Shown here: piece by piece, positions 18,630-28,371 of the stretch
Position numbering within the stretch: the stretch's first letter is position 1
How the letters are laid out: each line of letters begins with the position of its first letter
Notes under the pieces: model-generated
Database searches by the model: none
Seen by the model: only the letters and a program-made list of their open reading frames with translations
What the model was told of the DNA's origin: nothing
Made by a program: the position numbers and the translations under genes
DNA from: [Pseudomonas] carboxydohydrogena
Lineage (GTDB): Bacteria; Pseudomonadota; Alphaproteobacteria; Rhizobiales; Xanthobacteraceae
Assembly: GCF_029030725.1 (NCBI RefSeq)
Contig: NZ_CP113162.1
Coordinates: forward strand, 1,796,501-1,860,500
Length of the DNA stretch: 64,000 nt
Reading direction: 5' to 3'

Positions 18630-19382
18630 TCAGCGCAGTATCTGGCTGAGAAACAGCCGGGTTCGCTCGTGCTTCGGGTGGCCGAAGAATTCGTCAGGCG
18701 TGTTGACCTCGATCACCTGCCCCGCATCCATGAACGCCACGCGGTTGGCGACCTCGCGCGCGAAACCCATTTCGTGCGTCACCACGATCATGGTCATGCC
18801 GTCATTGGCGAGATCCATGATGGTGTCGAGCACCTCCTTGACCATCTCGGGATCGAGCGCCGATGTCGGCTCGTCGAACAGCATCACCTTCGGGTTCATG
18901 GTCAGCGCGCGCGCGATCGCGACGCGCTGCTGCTGGCCGCCTGAAATCTGGCCGGGATATTTATTGGCCTGCTCGGGTATCCGCACACGTTCGAGATATT
19001 TCATCGCCGCTGCTTCGGCGTCCTTCTTCGGCATGCTGCGCACCCAGATCGGCGCCAGCGTGCAGTTCTCAAGAACCGTCAGATGCGGAAACAGGTTGAA
19101 GCTCTGGAACACCATGCCGATCTCGCGGCGCACGTCATCGACACGCTTGAGATTGGGGCCGAGTTCGATGCCATCAACGATGATCCTGCCTTCCTGAAAC
19201 TCCTCCAGCGCATTGATGCAGCGGATCAGCGTCGATTTGCCGGAGCCGGATGGACCGCAGATTACGATCCGCTCCTTGCGCGCCACGGCAAGGTCGATGT
19301 CGCGCAGCACGTGAAAATCGCCGAACCACTTGTTCAGACCCTCGATGCGGATGATGGGATCGGCAACCATGCAATTGTCCAT
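18630..19382 (-). CDS. aapP: General L-amino acid ABC transporter, ATP-binding protein
   Basis: ATPase of the PAAT family that drives periplasmic-binding-protein-dependent uptake of L-amino acids. About 250 residues with Walker A ([20 protein letters not shown]), Q-loop ([18 protein letters not shown]), ABC signature ([20 protein letters not shown]), Walker B ([20 protein letters not shown]) and the switch histidine ([14 protein letters not shown]). The start is uncertain: ATG 19382 (MDNCMVADP) is adjacent to the aapM stop, and ATG 19370 ([11 protein letters not shown]) is about equally plausible. It is the last gene of aapJQMP. Confidence 0.93.
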   Translation of the reverse strand: MDNCMVADPIIRIEGLNKWFGDFHVLRDIDLAVARKERIVICGPSGSGKSTLIRCINALEEFQEGRIIVDGIELGPNLKRVDDVRREIGMVFQSFNLFPHLTVLENCTLAPIWVRSMPKKDAEAAAMKYLERVRIPEQANKYPGQISGGQQQRVAIARALTMNPKVMLFDEPTSALDPEMVKEVLDTIMDLANDGMTMIVVTHEMGFAREVANRVAFMDAGQVIEVNTPDEFFGHPKHERTRLFLSQILR

Positions 19383-19383
19383 A

Positions 19384-20748
19384 TCAGGTCTGGCGGTGCG
19401 CATTGAGACGCCGCTCGACAAACAGCGAATAGCGCGACATCGCAAAACAGCCCACCCAGTAAATAATGCCGGTGAAGGCAAATCCGGTGAACAGCGTCGT
19501 CGGCGTCGCCCATGTCGGGTCTGCGAAGGCGGCGCGCAACTGGCCGAGCAGATCGAACAGCGCGACGATCAGCACCAGCGTGGTGTCCTTGAACAGGGCG
19601 ATGAAACTGTTGACCAGAGCCGGGATCACATGGCGCAACGCCTGCGGCAGCACGATCAGGCCCGTGGTCTTCCAGTACGACAGGCCGAGTGCATTGGCCG
19701 CCTCGCGCTGGCCGCGCGGGATCGCGAGCAGTCCGCCACGGATCACTTCGGCATTGTAGGCGCCCGCGAACAGCGCGATACCGACCAGTACGCGCACCAG
19801 TGCGTCGATGGTGAAGTCGCCCGGCAGGAACAGCGGCAGCATGTAGGTCGCGAAGAACAGCACCGTGATCAGCGGCACGCCGCGCCAGAACTCGATGAAT
19901 GCCACAGAGAAAATACGCAGCAGCGGAATGCGCGAGGTGCGGCCCAGCGCGAGTGCGATTCCGACCGGCATCGAGGCGACGATTCCGGTGATCGACACCA
20001 CAAGCGTCACCAGCAAGCCGCCCCATTGCCGCGTATCGACAGCCGGCAAGCCGCCCCGGTCGAGATGCAACGTCTCGATCACGAGAGCGATTCCGGCGAA
20101 TGTCAGCGCGCTCGACAACCCGGCGCGGCGTCCGTTCCGCCACCCGCCCCACAATGCGATGACGGCGGCCGTCACCACGGTCGTCGTCAGACTGAAGTCG
20201 AGCCAGAACCGTGTCAGCGAAGGCTTCCATGCCGCGCCGAACAGTTCGGCCAGCCAGTAGAAAGCGAAGCCATTGAGGCCGCCGCCGCGCAGCAGGAAGA
20301 ATGCGAGGAAGGGAAAGGCGATGAAGAACAGCGCGGCATTGAGTATCTTGCCGTGAATTTTCGGCACCAGCAGCGGCGCCAGCAGAAGTGCCGCGAGTCC
20401 GAATGTCAAATTGGCGCGCCAGCGCTGATCCTCGGGATAGAAGCCGTAGATCAATTGCGTGAACTTCGCCTGGATGAACGGCCAGCACGCGCCGACCGGA
20501 TGACCTGTTTTGTCCGCAAGACACGCGGTACGGTCTGCTCCCGTCCATACCGCATCAACGAGCAGGAAACGGATCGTCGGCTCAAGGATGAGCCACGCGA
20601 GCGCCATGCTTGCAAACGTCAGCGCGATGTTGAGTGGCGAATTGAACAGCCGCGTGCGCAGGAGACCGATAAATCCCGTGGTGACGACCGGCGCCTTGCG
20701 TGCCGGTGCCAGCGTCTTGCGGACGAAGGTGGCTTCGCTCCCGTTCAT
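19384..20748 (-). CDS. aapM: General L-amino acid ABC transporter, permease AapM
   Basis: Inner-membrane permease of about 454 residues, much larger than an ordinary HisM-type permease (about 230). This fits the AapQ/AapM pair. The C-terminal half carries the binding-protein-dependent transport fold with the EAA-type loop ([20 protein letters not shown], then [20 protein letters not shown]) that contacts the ATPase. The N-terminal half holds extra membrane segments ([20 protein letters not shown] and later ones). The start ATG 20748 overlaps the aapQ stop as ATGA, so the two are translationally coupled. The frame is open upstream inside aapQ, but that is shadow. Confidence 0.93.
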   Translation of the reverse strand: MNGSEATFVRKTLAPARKAPVVTTGFIGLLRTRLFNSPLNIALTFASMALAWLILEPTIRFLLVDAVWTGADRTACLADKTGHPVGACWPFIQAKFTQLIYGFYPEDQRWRANLTFGLAALLLAPLLVPKIHGKILNAALFFIAFPFLAFFLLRGGGLNGFAFYWLAELFGAAWKPSLTRFWLDFSLTTTVVTAAVIALWGGWRNGRRAGLSSALTFAGIALVIETLHLDRGGLPAVDTRQWGGLLVTLVVSITGIVASMPVGIALALGRTSRIPLLRIFSVAFIEFWRGVPLITVLFFATYMLPLFLPGDFTIDALVRVLVGIALFAGAYNAEVIRGGLLAIPRGQREAANALGLSYWKTTGLIVLPQALRHVIPALVNSFIALFKDTTLVLIVALFDLLGQLRAAFADPTWATPTTLFTGFAFTGIIYWVGCFAMSRYSLFVERRLNAHRQT

Positions 20749-21950
20749 GCTGGTTGGCCCCTCGCGATGCGCCAGCCGTAAAGATTCATGAGGGCGCTCG
20801 TGACCAGCGAGATCGCGAGATAGACAGCCATCGTCATCGCGATGATCTCGACCGCCTGCCCGGTCTGGCTCAGGGTCGTTCCGGCGAACACCGAGAACAG
20901 GTCGGGATAGCCGATCGCGACCGCGAGCGAGGAATTCTTGGTCAGGTTGAGATACTGGTTTGTCAGCGGCGGCAGGATCAGCCGCATCGCCTGCGGGATG
21001 ATGACGAGCCGCAGGATCGCGGGCCGCGACAGGCCGAGCGACGCACCCGCCTCCATCTGCCCTTTCGGCACGGCGAGCAATCCGCCGCGCACGATCTCGG
21101 CGATGAAGGCCGCGGTGTAGGTCGAGAGCGCGATCGTCAGCGCGACGAATTCGGGCGTCACCCGCGTGCCGCCCGCGAAATTGAATCCGCGCAGCACCGG
21201 CAGATCGAACGACGCCGGAGCGCCGAACAGGATGAGGCTGAGGAGCGGCAGGCCAGCCAGCAGCGCCAGCGCGAACGGCCACACCCGCAACCGCTCGCCG
21301 TACCTGTAAAGCCGCCGGCGCGCATACGCTGTCATCACAAGCGAGGCCGCAATCGCCGCGAGGAAGGCGACGACGAATACGCCGGCGCCCTGTTGCGGCA
21401 CCACATGCGGCACGACGAATCCGCGATTGTTGAGGAATGCGAGGCCGAATACCGACAAGCTCTGGCGCGGGTTCGGCAGAGTCGCCAGCACCGCGAGGTA
21501 CCAGAACAGCAACTGGAACAAGAGCGGCAGGTTGCGGATGATCTCGACATAACCGCCGGACAACCGCGCCAGCAGCCAGTTCGGCGACAATCGCCCCAAT
21601 GCCACGGCGAAGCCGATTATCGTGGCGAACACGATGCCGAGGATAGACACGAGCAGCGTATTCAAAAGGCCGACTTCAAACACACGCAGATAGGTGTCGG
21701 CTTCCGAATAGCGGATCAGCGCCTGGTTGACGCTGAATCCCGCCGTCCCCGACAGAAAGCCGAAGCCGGATGCGATGTGCTGTGCCCGCAGGTTGTCCTG
21801 CGCGTTGGTGACGATGTCGAATGCAAGCCACGCGAGCAAACCCGCGAATGCCAGTTGCCCCGCGATGCCCTTCCAGCCCGTGCCGCCCGACAACGCGCGC
21901 CACAGGCGCGTCAGAGGGCGAAACGGAGGCCGGCGCGGCGCGGTTGCCAT
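20745..21950 (-). CDS. aapQ: General L-amino acid ABC transporter, permease AapQ
   Basis: 401-residue inner-membrane permease that pairs with AapM. Visible features: a first membrane segment (GQLAFAGLLAWLAFDIVTNA), the conserved VGLLNTLLVSILGIVFATII, the positive GGYVEIIRNLPLLFQLLFWY segment, and the EAA-type ATPase-contact loop (GGLLAVPKGQMEAGASLGLS, then RPAILRLVIIPQAMRLILPP). An NQYLNLTKNSSLAVAIGYPD stretch is the family's substrate-site region. The gene starts 14 bp after the aapJ stop and overlaps aapM by 4 bp. Confidence 0.93.
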   Translation of the reverse strand: MATAPRRPPFRPLTRLWRALSGGTGWKGIAGQLAFAGLLAWLAFDIVTNAQDNLRAQHIASGFGFLSGTAGFSVNQALIRYSEADTYLRVFEVGLLNTLLVSILGIVFATIIGFAVALGRLSPNWLLARLSGGYVEIIRNLPLLFQLLFWYLAVLATLPNPRQSLSVFGLAFLNNRGFVVPHVVPQQGAGVFVVAFLAAIAASLVMTAYARRRLYRYGERLRVWPFALALLAGLPLLSLILFGAPASFDLPVLRGFNFAGGTRVTPEFVALTIALSTYTAAFIAEIVRGGLLAVPKGQMEAGASLGLSRPAILRLVIIPQAMRLILPPLTNQYLNLTKNSSLAVAIGYPDLFSVFAGTTLSQTGQAVEIIAMTMAVYLAISLVTSALMNLYGWRIARGQPA

Positions 21951-21964
21951 CGTTATACCCGCGA

Positions 21965-22984
21965 TCAGCGGATCGGCGGCGCGTACTGGATGCCGCCCTG
22001 GTTCCAGAGCTTGTTGAGGCCGCGCGAAATACGCAGCTTGGAGCCTGCGCCGACATTGCGGTCGAACGATTCACCGTAATTGCCGACCGCCTTCACGATC
22101 CGCACCACCCAGTCTTTGGTCAGGCCAAGCTGTTCGCCGAGATTGCCGTCCGTGCCGAGCAGACGCGCGATCTCGGGCTTGTTCGACTTGAGCATTTCGC
22201 CGACGTTCTTCTGCGTGACGTTCAGCTCCTCGGCGTTGATCATCGCAAACAGTGTCCACTTCACAATGTCGAACCACTGGTCGTCGCCGTGGCGAACCAC
22301 CGGGCCGAGCGGTTCCTTGGAAATGATCTCGGGCAGCACCACATGATCGTCCGGCACCGTGAGCTTCAGGCGTTCGGCATAAAGCTGCGACACGTCTGAC
22401 GTGAACACGTCGCAGCGGCCGGATTCGTAGGCCTTGATGGTTTCATCCGCCGTCGCAAACGCGACCACCTCATACTTCATGTTGTTGGCGCGGAAATAAT
22501 CGGCGAGGTTCTGCTCGTTGGTAGTGCCGGTCTGCACGCACACGGACGCGCCGTTCAGTTCCAGCGCCGAATTCACCTTCAACGCCTTGCGAACGAGGAA
22601 GCCCTGCCCGTCGTAATACATCACGGCCGTGAAATTCAGGCCGAGCGAGGTGTCGCGCGACAGGCTCCATGTGGTGTTGCGCGACAGCACGTCGATCTCG
22701 CTGGATTGCAGCGCGGTGAAGCGGTCCTTCGCGGAGAGCGGCACGAACTTCACCTTGAGCGGATCGTTCAATGTGACGGCGGCCAGCGCGCGGCAGAAAT
22801 CGACATCGAGGCCGCTCCATTTGCCGGTGTCGTCCGGCGCGGAAAATCCGGGCAACCCCTGGCTTACGCCACAGCTCAGGACCCCTCGTTCCTGAACGGC
22901 CTTGAGCGTCGCCTGCGCGTTCGCCGGCGCAAGGCTTCCGAGGAACACCGAGGTCATCACGATACCGAGCCATCCGTATTTCAT
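21965..22984 (-). CDS. aapJ: General L-amino acid ABC transporter, periplasmic binding protein
   Basis: Periplasmic solute-binding protein (SBP_bac_3 family), 339 residues, that captures L-amino acids for AapQMP. The signal peptide MKYGWLGIVMTSVFLGSLAP ends near ANAQ. Family motifs: LKAVQERGVLSCGVSQGLPG, the ligand-site DVDFCRALAAVTLNDPLKVK, NTTWSLSRDTSLGLNF, and VCVQTGTTNEQNLADYF. I chose ATG 22984, since it gives a clean signal peptide and has AGAGG upstream; the reading frame extends further upstream but looks non-coding. It heads the aapJQMP operon, divergent from metC across 178 bp. Confidence 0.94.
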   Translation of the reverse strand: MKYGWLGIVMTSVFLGSLAPANAQATLKAVQERGVLSCGVSQGLPGFSAPDDTGKWSGLDVDFCRALAAVTLNDPLKVKFVPLSAKDRFTALQSSEIDVLSRNTTWSLSRDTSLGLNFTAVMYYDGQGFLVRKALKVNSALELNGASVCVQTGTTNEQNLADYFRANNMKYEVVAFATADETIKAYESGRCDVFTSDVSQLYAERLKLTVPDDHVVLPEIISKEPLGPVVRHGDDQWFDIVKWTLFAMINAEELNVTQKNVGEMLKSNKPEIARLLGTDGNLGEQLGLTKDWVVRIVKAVGNYGESFDRNVGAGSKLRISRGLNKLWNQGGIQYAPPIR

Positions 22985-23162
22985 GAAAGGGCCTCTTTGA
23001 CTGTGAACGCGCCCGTCCCTGATACACGTCTCCGCGCGGCTGGCCAATATCCGGCCCCTGAAGCGGATCGGCGGCAGCCGTTCCCCGATCTCCCGGATAG
23101 CGCTATTCCAGCGCACGCGGCAGGGGTTGACGTTTAGGGCCGCTGCCGCCTTATTGCATGCG

Positions 23163-24371
23163 ATGAAAGCACCATCCGGCCCCAAAACTCCATCAGCTCC
23201 GTCATCCCGTCACGGCATCGCCACCACCCTCGTCACGGCGGGGCGCGACACCGAGGCGCAGCGCGGGTTCATCAATCCGCCCGTGGTGCGAGGCTCGACG
23301 GTGCTGTATCCGAGCGCCGGGGATTTGCATGCCCATCGCGGCGAATTCCAGTACGGCCGTCACGGCACCCCGACCACCAAGGCATTGCAGCAGGCATTGA
23401 TGGCGCTCGAAGGCGACAATTGCGCCGGAGTCGGCCTCGCGCCGTCCGGCGTCGCCGCGATCACCACCGCCCTGCTCGCGGTTCTCAAATCCGGCGATCA
23501 CGTGCTGGTGACAGACAATGCCTACCGCCCAACGCGCGGCTTCTGCGACGGGATGCTCGCGCGTTATGGCGTCGAGACGACCTATTTCGATCCGATGATC
23601 GGCGGCGGCATCGCCAGCCTCTTTAAGCCGAACACGCGCGCCGTGCTGGTCGAGGCTCCCGGTTCGCAATCCTTCGAGATGAGCGACATTCCCGCGATCG
23701 CCGCTGTCGCCCACGACAAGGGCGCGCTGGTGATCGACGACAACACCTGGGCGACGCCGCTCTATCATCGTTCGCTCGATCAGGGCGTCGACATCAGCAT
23801 TCAGGCCGCGACCAAATATATCGGCGGCCATTCCGACATCATGTTCGGCACCATCGCGGCCAATGCCAGGGCATGGCCCATGGTGAAGGAAGCGATCCGC
23901 CTGCTCGGCGTCTGCTGCGGTCCGGACGATGTGTTTCTCGCCTTGCGCGGGTTGCGCACGCTGAAGGTGCGGCTCGCGCATCATCAGGCGTCGGCACTGG
24001 AGATGGCGCATTGGTTCCAGGCACGTCCGGAAGTCGCGCGCGTGCTCTATCCGGCTCTGGAGAGCGATCCGGGCCACGCGATCTGGAAGCGGGATTTCAC
24101 CGGCGCGAGCGGGCTATTCGGCATCGTGCTCAAGCCCGCGCCGCAAAAGGCGGTCGATGCGCTGCTCGACACGCTGACGCTGTTCGGCATGGGCTATTCA
24201 TGGGGCGGCTTCGAGAGCCTCGTGATCCCGTTCGATTGCAGCGACTACCGCACCGCGACGGCATGGGCGCCCGGCGGCCCCACGCTGCGACTGCATATCG
24301 GATTGGAAAGTCTCGACGACCTCAAGGCGGATTTCGAAAACGGGTTCGCCGCGTTCAATGCGGCGAAGTGA
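23163..24371 (+). CDS. metC: Cystathionine beta-lyase (PLP-dependent)
   Basis: Cys/Met-metabolism PLP enzyme of 402 residues that splits cystathionine to homocysteine in methionine synthesis. It starts MKAPSGPKTPSAPSSRHGIA, followed by the family's TTLVTAGRD and PPVVRGSTVLYPSAGDL. The PLP lysine is in SIQAATKYIGGHSDIMFGTI, and YSWGGFESLVIPFD is typical of MetC as opposed to MetB/MetZ. The start ATG is at 23163; the frame is open 12 codons further upstream. Its stop is only 3 bp from the stop of the convergent LABN gene. No S-adenosylmethionine riboswitch is recognisable upstream. Confidence 0.92.
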   Translation: MKAPSGPKTPSAPSSRHGIATTLVTAGRDTEAQRGFINPPVVRGSTVLYPSAGDLHAHRGEFQYGRHGTPTTKALQQALMALEGDNCAGVGLAPSGVAAITTALLAVLKSGDHVLVTDNAYRPTRGFCDGMLARYGVETTYFDPMIGGGIASLFKPNTRAVLVEAPGSQSFEMSDIPAIAAVAHDKGALVIDDNTWATPLYHRSLDQGVDISIQAATKYIGGHSDIMFGTIAANARAWPMVKEAIRLLGVCCGPDDVFLALRGLRTLKVRLAHHQASALEMAHWFQARPEVARVLYPALESDPGHAIWKRDFTGASGLFGIVLKPAPQKAVDALLDTLTLFGMGYSWGGFESLVIPFDCSDYRTATAWAPGGPTLRLHIGLESLDDLKADFENGFAAFNAAK

Positions 24372-24374
24372 CAT

Positions 24375-24713
24375 TTAGTTTTCAAGCGTCTTCGATCCGC
24401 GCGTGCGGTTCTTGATGATCAGCATGATGTTGCGAAGGTAAATCACCGTCGCAAGCGACTGGCCGAGGATGATGATCGGCTCGCGCTTGGCGATGCCGTA
24501 AATCAGCGTCATCACGCCGCCGCCCATCGAGAAGAACCAGAACGCCATCGGCACCACGCTCTGCCCGGCGCGCTCGCTGGAAATCCACTGCACCAGAAAC
24601 CGCGCGGTGAACAGCAATTGCGCGACAAGACCGAACGCCAGCCAGAAGTCGAACTTGGCGACGAACACATCGTAAATGTAGTCATGAAACGCCTGACCGA
24701 ACTGGATCAGCAT
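24375..24713 (-). CDS. LABN-domain small membrane protein (lipid-A-disaccharide synthase N-terminal-like)
   Basis: 112-residue integral membrane protein of the LABN family. It has about three hydrophobic helices: FWLAFGLVAQLLFTARFLVQ, VVPMAFWFFSMGGGVMTLIY, and IIILGQSLATVIYLRNIMLI. The conserved RFLVQWISSERAGQSVVP motif is present. Such proteins are encoded beside polyprenyl-phosphate sugar transferases and are thought to help move or present lipid-linked sugars. The start ATG 24713 overlaps the stop of the glycosyltransferase gene (TGATG), so the pair is translationally coupled. A longer frame starting at 24797 would lie inside that gene. Confidence 0.85.
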   Translation of the reverse strand: MLIQFGQAFHDYIYDVFVAKFDFWLAFGLVAQLLFTARFLVQWISSERAGQSVVPMAFWFFSMGGGVMTLIYGIAKREPIIILGQSLATVIYLRNIMLIIKNRTRGSKTLEN

Positions 24714-25468
24714 CAACGCACCTCGGTCGCGACCGGCTTCGACTTCTTGCGGCGGATCAACCACCAGACGCCGGCGAGATCCATCAAACCCACCCACAGC
24801 CGGTCGAAGAAACCATAGTTCGATACTCCGGAGCGGCGCGGACGATCGATCACATCCACGTAAACGATGTCGAATCCCTCGCGCCGGACCAGCGCGGGCA
24901 GGAAGCGATGCAACCCGTCGAAGTAAGGCAATGCCAGAAACACTTCGCGGCGGAATCCTTTCAACCCGCAGCCGGTGTCGCGAGTTCCATCTTTAAGGAT
25001 GGCATTGCGCACGGCATTGGCGATGCGCGATTGCCACTTCTTGAACGCCGTATCCTGCCGTCCGACTCTTTGCCCGGCGGCGAGTCCGACGCGTCCTTCA
25101 CCCTGCTCGATCGCGAGGATCAGCGCCGGGAGAAACGCGGGGTTGTTCTGTCCGTCGCCATCCAGCGTCACCACGATGTTGCCGCGCGCGGCCCGAACGC
25201 CGGTGCGCACGGCGGCCGACTGACCGGCGGATTTCTCATGGCGAATCTGGCGCAGATTGTTGCGCGCCTTCATGCGTTCCAGCAGCCGCTCGCCGGTCGC
25301 ATCCGTCGAGCCGTCGTTGACATAGATGATCTCGTAGGACCACTGCTTGCCGAGCGCGGTGTCGATCTCGTCAATCAGCGGCCCGATGTTGTTTTCTTCG
25401 TTACGGACGGGAACAACGACCGAGACCGCCGGTCCGGCGTTATTTGTGGGAGACGATGCTTCGCTCAT
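24713..25468 (-). CDS. GT2-family glycosyltransferase, polyprenyl-phosphate sugar synthase type
   Basis: 251-residue GT-A-fold transferase related to dolichol-phosphate mannosyltransferase and ArnC/RgtE. Key motifs: VSVVVPVRNEENNIGPLIDE, YEIIYVNDGSTDATGERLLE, VRTGVRAARGNIVVTLDGDG with the DxD-like metal site, and DTGCGLKGFRREVFLALPYF. It lacks the two C-terminal membrane helices of ArnC but has a hydrophobic LWVGLMDLAGVWWLIRRKK near the end. It probably makes a lipid-phosphate sugar that the ArnT-like enzyme two genes upstream uses. The sugar cannot be read from sequence; in related bacteria it is galacturonate or mannose. Confidence 0.87.
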   Translation of the reverse strand: MSEASSPTNNAGPAVSVVVPVRNEENNIGPLIDEIDTALGKQWSYEIIYVNDGSTDATGERLLERMKARNNLRQIRHEKSAGQSAAVRTGVRAARGNIVVTLDGDGQNNPAFLPALILAIEQGEGRVGLAAGQRVGRQDTAFKKWQSRIANAVRNAILKDGTRDTGCGLKGFRREVFLALPYFDGLHRFLPALVRREGFDIVYVDVIDRPRRSGVSNYGFFDRLWVGLMDLAGVWWLIRRKKSKPVATEVR

Positions 25469-25564
25469 TGGTCCATCGATCTGTGATCTGACGCGGGTCT
25501 TTTACACGATGGCCCGCTACGTCCGGCGCCTTTTATGGGGCGTTCCGCCAGCGGGCAACCCCTT

Positions 25565-26347
25565 TCAGCCGCCCGCAGGGCCGTCCCGCGCCACCTTGAT
25601 GGCTCCATCCGGGGCGATCGTGAAAATCAGGTGACGCGCGGCGAACCAGTAACGCACCGCCATCGCGCCGAGGATGCCGACCAGCGCCCCCGCCAGCACG
25701 TCACTCGGGTGATGCGCCAGCAGGACCAGCCGGGTCATCGCGATGATCGCCGCATAGGCCCAGATCGCGATCCGCCATTTCGGGGCAAGCGAGGCCAGCG
25801 CGAAAGCCAGCGCAAAGGCCGTGATCGCATGGCCCGAGGGAAAGCTCGCATAGGCCTCGGTCCATGCGAAATGGGAGTAATGGAACGCGTCCGCCGCGCC
25901 GCCGACGAACGGGCGTCCACGCCCGACGATGCCTTTCAGGACTTCACCGGCCTCGACCGGAACCAGAACCGCAAGAAAAAGAAAAGCGAGCCGCCGGGAC
26001 AGTCCGATCATTCTGGTCCGCGCCACATTCTTCATGAAGGCGCTCGACAGGAACACAAGCAAGGTGCCGAGGCCGAGGACCGTCAGCACGTACACGGATT
26101 TGCCGAAATCGGTCATGATCCGGAACGGCCACAGCGAGGCCGTGCCACGCGGCGGCATCAGACGGATTTCCGGCGCATCGACTAGAGCCATCAGCGCAAT
26201 AATGGCAATGCCGCCCAGCATCACCGTCCAGAGCCAGTGGCGTGCAAGCCTGCGGCGCGCATCGAAACGGCGCGAGTGCGCGGGTGGCTCGAACAGACGG
26301 GCCACGCCCCGGCCGGCCAGCATCAGGGTTTGTGAAAGCATGCTCAT
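25565..26347 (-). CDS. PAP2-family membrane phosphatase (possible lipid A or polyprenyl phosphatase)
   Basis: 260-residue integral membrane phosphatase. All three PAP2 catalytic motifs are present: motif 1 KGIVGRGRP (about 139-147), motif 2 FPSGH (about 169-173), motif 3 RLVLLAHHPSDVLAGALVGI (about 200-219). Five to six membrane segments surround them. It sits between the GT2 and ArnT-like genes, all on the minus strand, so a role on lipid A phosphates (LpxE/LpxF-like) or on spent polyprenyl pyrophosphate carrier is likely. The sequence does not decide between these. Confidence 0.86.
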   Translation of the reverse strand: MSMLSQTLMLAGRGVARLFEPPAHSRRFDARRRLARHWLWTVMLGGIAIIALMALVDAPEIRLMPPRGTASLWPFRIMTDFGKSVYVLTVLGLGTLLVFLSSAFMKNVARTRMIGLSRRLAFLFLAVLVPVEAGEVLKGIVGRGRPFVGGAADAFHYSHFAWTEAYASFPSGHAITAFALAFALASLAPKWRIAIWAYAAIIAMTRLVLLAHHPSDVLAGALVGILGAMAVRYWFAARHLIFTIAPDGAIKVARDGPAGG

Positions 26348-26371
26348 GGGGTGTCACACGACACGGCCACG

Positions 26372-28114
26372 TCATTCATCATCGATGTCCGACCTGAACA
26401 CAGCGACGGAAACCTCGCGTCCTTGCGAGATGTTGTAGCCCTCGATCCGGGTCACGATGGCGTAATGCAGCCCGATCGCATCGGCGCGTTGCGCGAAGGC
26501 TCTCTCCTCGCGCCACTCCACCAGTGCGAAGCGGCAGCTTCCCTGTTGCAGGAAATCGGCGGCGCCGGAACCGTTGGTGAGCAAGGTCTGCGTGCCGACC
26601 ATGAAAACGAGACTCGGCTCCTGATAACCGGCCGCCGCCGCGAGCGGCCCCTTGCACTCGACGCTGCGCAGCGCCTTGGCGATCTGCACGCTTGGAAACA
26701 GCGGCGTCAAGGCGGGCAGCACAATGCCGAACACGCAGGCGCTCAGTGCGAGCGAGGAAGCCACCGAATTAAGCAGCGAACGCTCGGCGTGAGCCTCGTC
26801 GTACATCCACCACGCGAACAGCCCGAACACCATGGCGGCGGCGGCGAACGGCCATGCGGCGAACACCGGCTGCTTCAGGACGGAGATGCCCAGCACGACG
26901 GCTGCGACTGAGGCAATGGCGGGAAACACGAACCACCATGCCGCGCCGCGCACGATCCAGGCCGAGCGCGACAGCGCATGACTTTGCAGCGCTCCGACGA
27001 TCAGGATCGCGATCGCCGGATACATCGGCAGCACGTAATGCGGCAGCTTGGTGATGATGAGTTCAAACACGATCCATGACGGCACCAGCCAGGCCAGCAG
27101 GAACTGCGCGCCGGGTTCCCGCCGGGCGCGCCACACCGCCGGCGCGGCCACGCCCGCGAGCGTCGAACCGGGCCAGAACGTCACCCAGAACAGAACGAAA
27201 TAAAGGCCGGGCGGTGCCCCATGCGACTCCTGAGGCGACGCCACCTTGCTCAGCATGTCGCCGCCGACCGAGTTGACGAAAAAGCTGTCGCCGGATTTCA
27301 GATAGATCGCGACGAACCACGGCAGGATCAGGAGCAGCATCCAGAGCACGCCGGGCACGGGATGCAGGCGCCGCAGCCATTGCACCGAGCGGTCGAGAAA
27401 GCCGAGCGCTGCGATGGTGAGGCCCGCGATCAGGAAAATCAGCGGCCCCTTGACCAGCACACTTGCGGCCATCGCGGTCCAGAAGATCGCGGGCAATGCC
27501 CACGCGCCCCGTTCGAATGCCTCGCCCCGCTGCCAGGACAGATAAACCCGCGCCAGCGCGCCCATCACCGTCGTCGTGGTCATGAGCAGCACCGCGTCGG
27601 TCGTCGCAAGCCGCGCCTCGATGCCGAGCATTACCGACGCACACATCAGAAGGCCCGCCAGCACGGCGCCCCGCCGGGTAACGAAAGCCAGCGCCGTCCA
27701 GTAGGTCAGCAGCACCGCCCCGATCGCGCCGAACAACGAAGGGACGCGATACAGCCAGATCCGGATTTCCGGACGTGGCAGGCCGAGCTTCTCGGCGGTC
27801 TTCACCACACCGGCCTGTAGCCAGTAGATTCCGACCGGTTTCTTGTAACGGACCTCGTCCTGAAAGCGGATATCGACCGGATCGCCGGTTTCCGCCATCT
27901 GCTTGGAGGCCTGCGCGAAACGGGCCTCGTCGCGGTCGATCGGCCCGATGTGAAACAAGCCAGGCAGAAAAAACAGAAACCCGCAGACGATCAGGAACGC
28001 GACCGAGCGGATGTGGCTCCCCGACACGGCATCGAGCAAAGCCGTCAGCCCCCGGCCCTCGTTTTCCGAGGCTGGAGGCCGGCCAAATCCGCGGCGCTGC
28101 ACCATATCGATCAT
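26372..28114 (-). CDS. ArnT-like GT39/GT83 membrane glycosyltransferase
   Basis: About 580 residues, a polytopic inner-membrane transferase that moves a sugar from a polyprenyl-phosphate carrier to a periplasmic acceptor such as lipid A. The first periplasmic loop has the family's acidic motif in GPIDRDEARFAQASKQMAET, followed by YKKPVGIYWLQAGVVKTAEK. The next loop has RVPSLFGAIGAVLLTYWTAL, and LPHYVLPMYPAIAILIVGAL is the conserved late ArnT-type segment. A soluble C-terminal domain of about 120 residues follows. The ATG at 28114 was chosen; 28105 and an upstream GTG at 28138 are alternatives. It is 24 bp upstream of the PAP2 gene and heads the cluster. Confidence 0.88.
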   Translation of the reverse strand: MIDMVQRRGFGRPPASENEGRGLTALLDAVSGSHIRSVAFLIVCGFLFFLPGLFHIGPIDRDEARFAQASKQMAETGDPVDIRFQDEVRYKKPVGIYWLQAGVVKTAEKLGLPRPEIRIWLYRVPSLFGAIGAVLLTYWTALAFVTRRGAVLAGLLMCASVMLGIEARLATTDAVLLMTTTTVMGALARVYLSWQRGEAFERGAWALPAIFWTAMAASVLVKGPLIFLIAGLTIAALGFLDRSVQWLRRLHPVPGVLWMLLLILPWFVAIYLKSGDSFFVNSVGGDMLSKVASPQESHGAPPGLYFVLFWVTFWPGSTLAGVAAPAVWRARREPGAQFLLAWLVPSWIVFELIITKLPHYVLPMYPAIAILIVGALQSHALSRSAWIVRGAAWWFVFPAIASVAAVVLGISVLKQPVFAAWPFAAAAMVFGLFAWWMYDEAHAERSLLNSVASSLALSACVFGIVLPALTPLFPSVQIAKALRSVECKGPLAAAAGYQEPSLVFMVGTQTLLTNGSGAADFLQQGSCRFALVEWREERAFAQRADAIGLHYAIVTRIEGYNISQGREVSVAVFRSDIDDE

Positions 28115-28371
28115 GAGTTTCGCATACGATGAAACCACTTAGCCGACAATTGGCCCGGCCGAGCCGCGTTGCACAAATGCCGCAAGTGTTGCCTTACGGT
28201 CCTCATCGCCGATGCTCTGCCCCCGTCACGGCGAGGCGGCTCATGTCACTTCAAAAATTTGTTGTTCGCCAAGTCGCCTTCACTCCGGTAACGAAGGCGG
28301 TCTTGCCGGTATCATGAGCCGCCAAAACGGCGAACGCCGGGCTCGAACCGTGAAGTAAGAGAGTACAGAAC

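Noticed and set aside
19330-22079. Two long plus-strand open frames across the aap operon
   Set aside because: They are antisense to well-supported transporter genes and have charged low-complexity translations (many R, Q, E), typical of GC-rich shadow frames.
22985-23162. SAM-II riboswitch upstream of metC
   Set aside because: I looked for the conserved SAM-II pseudoknot core in this 178-bp interval and did not see it.
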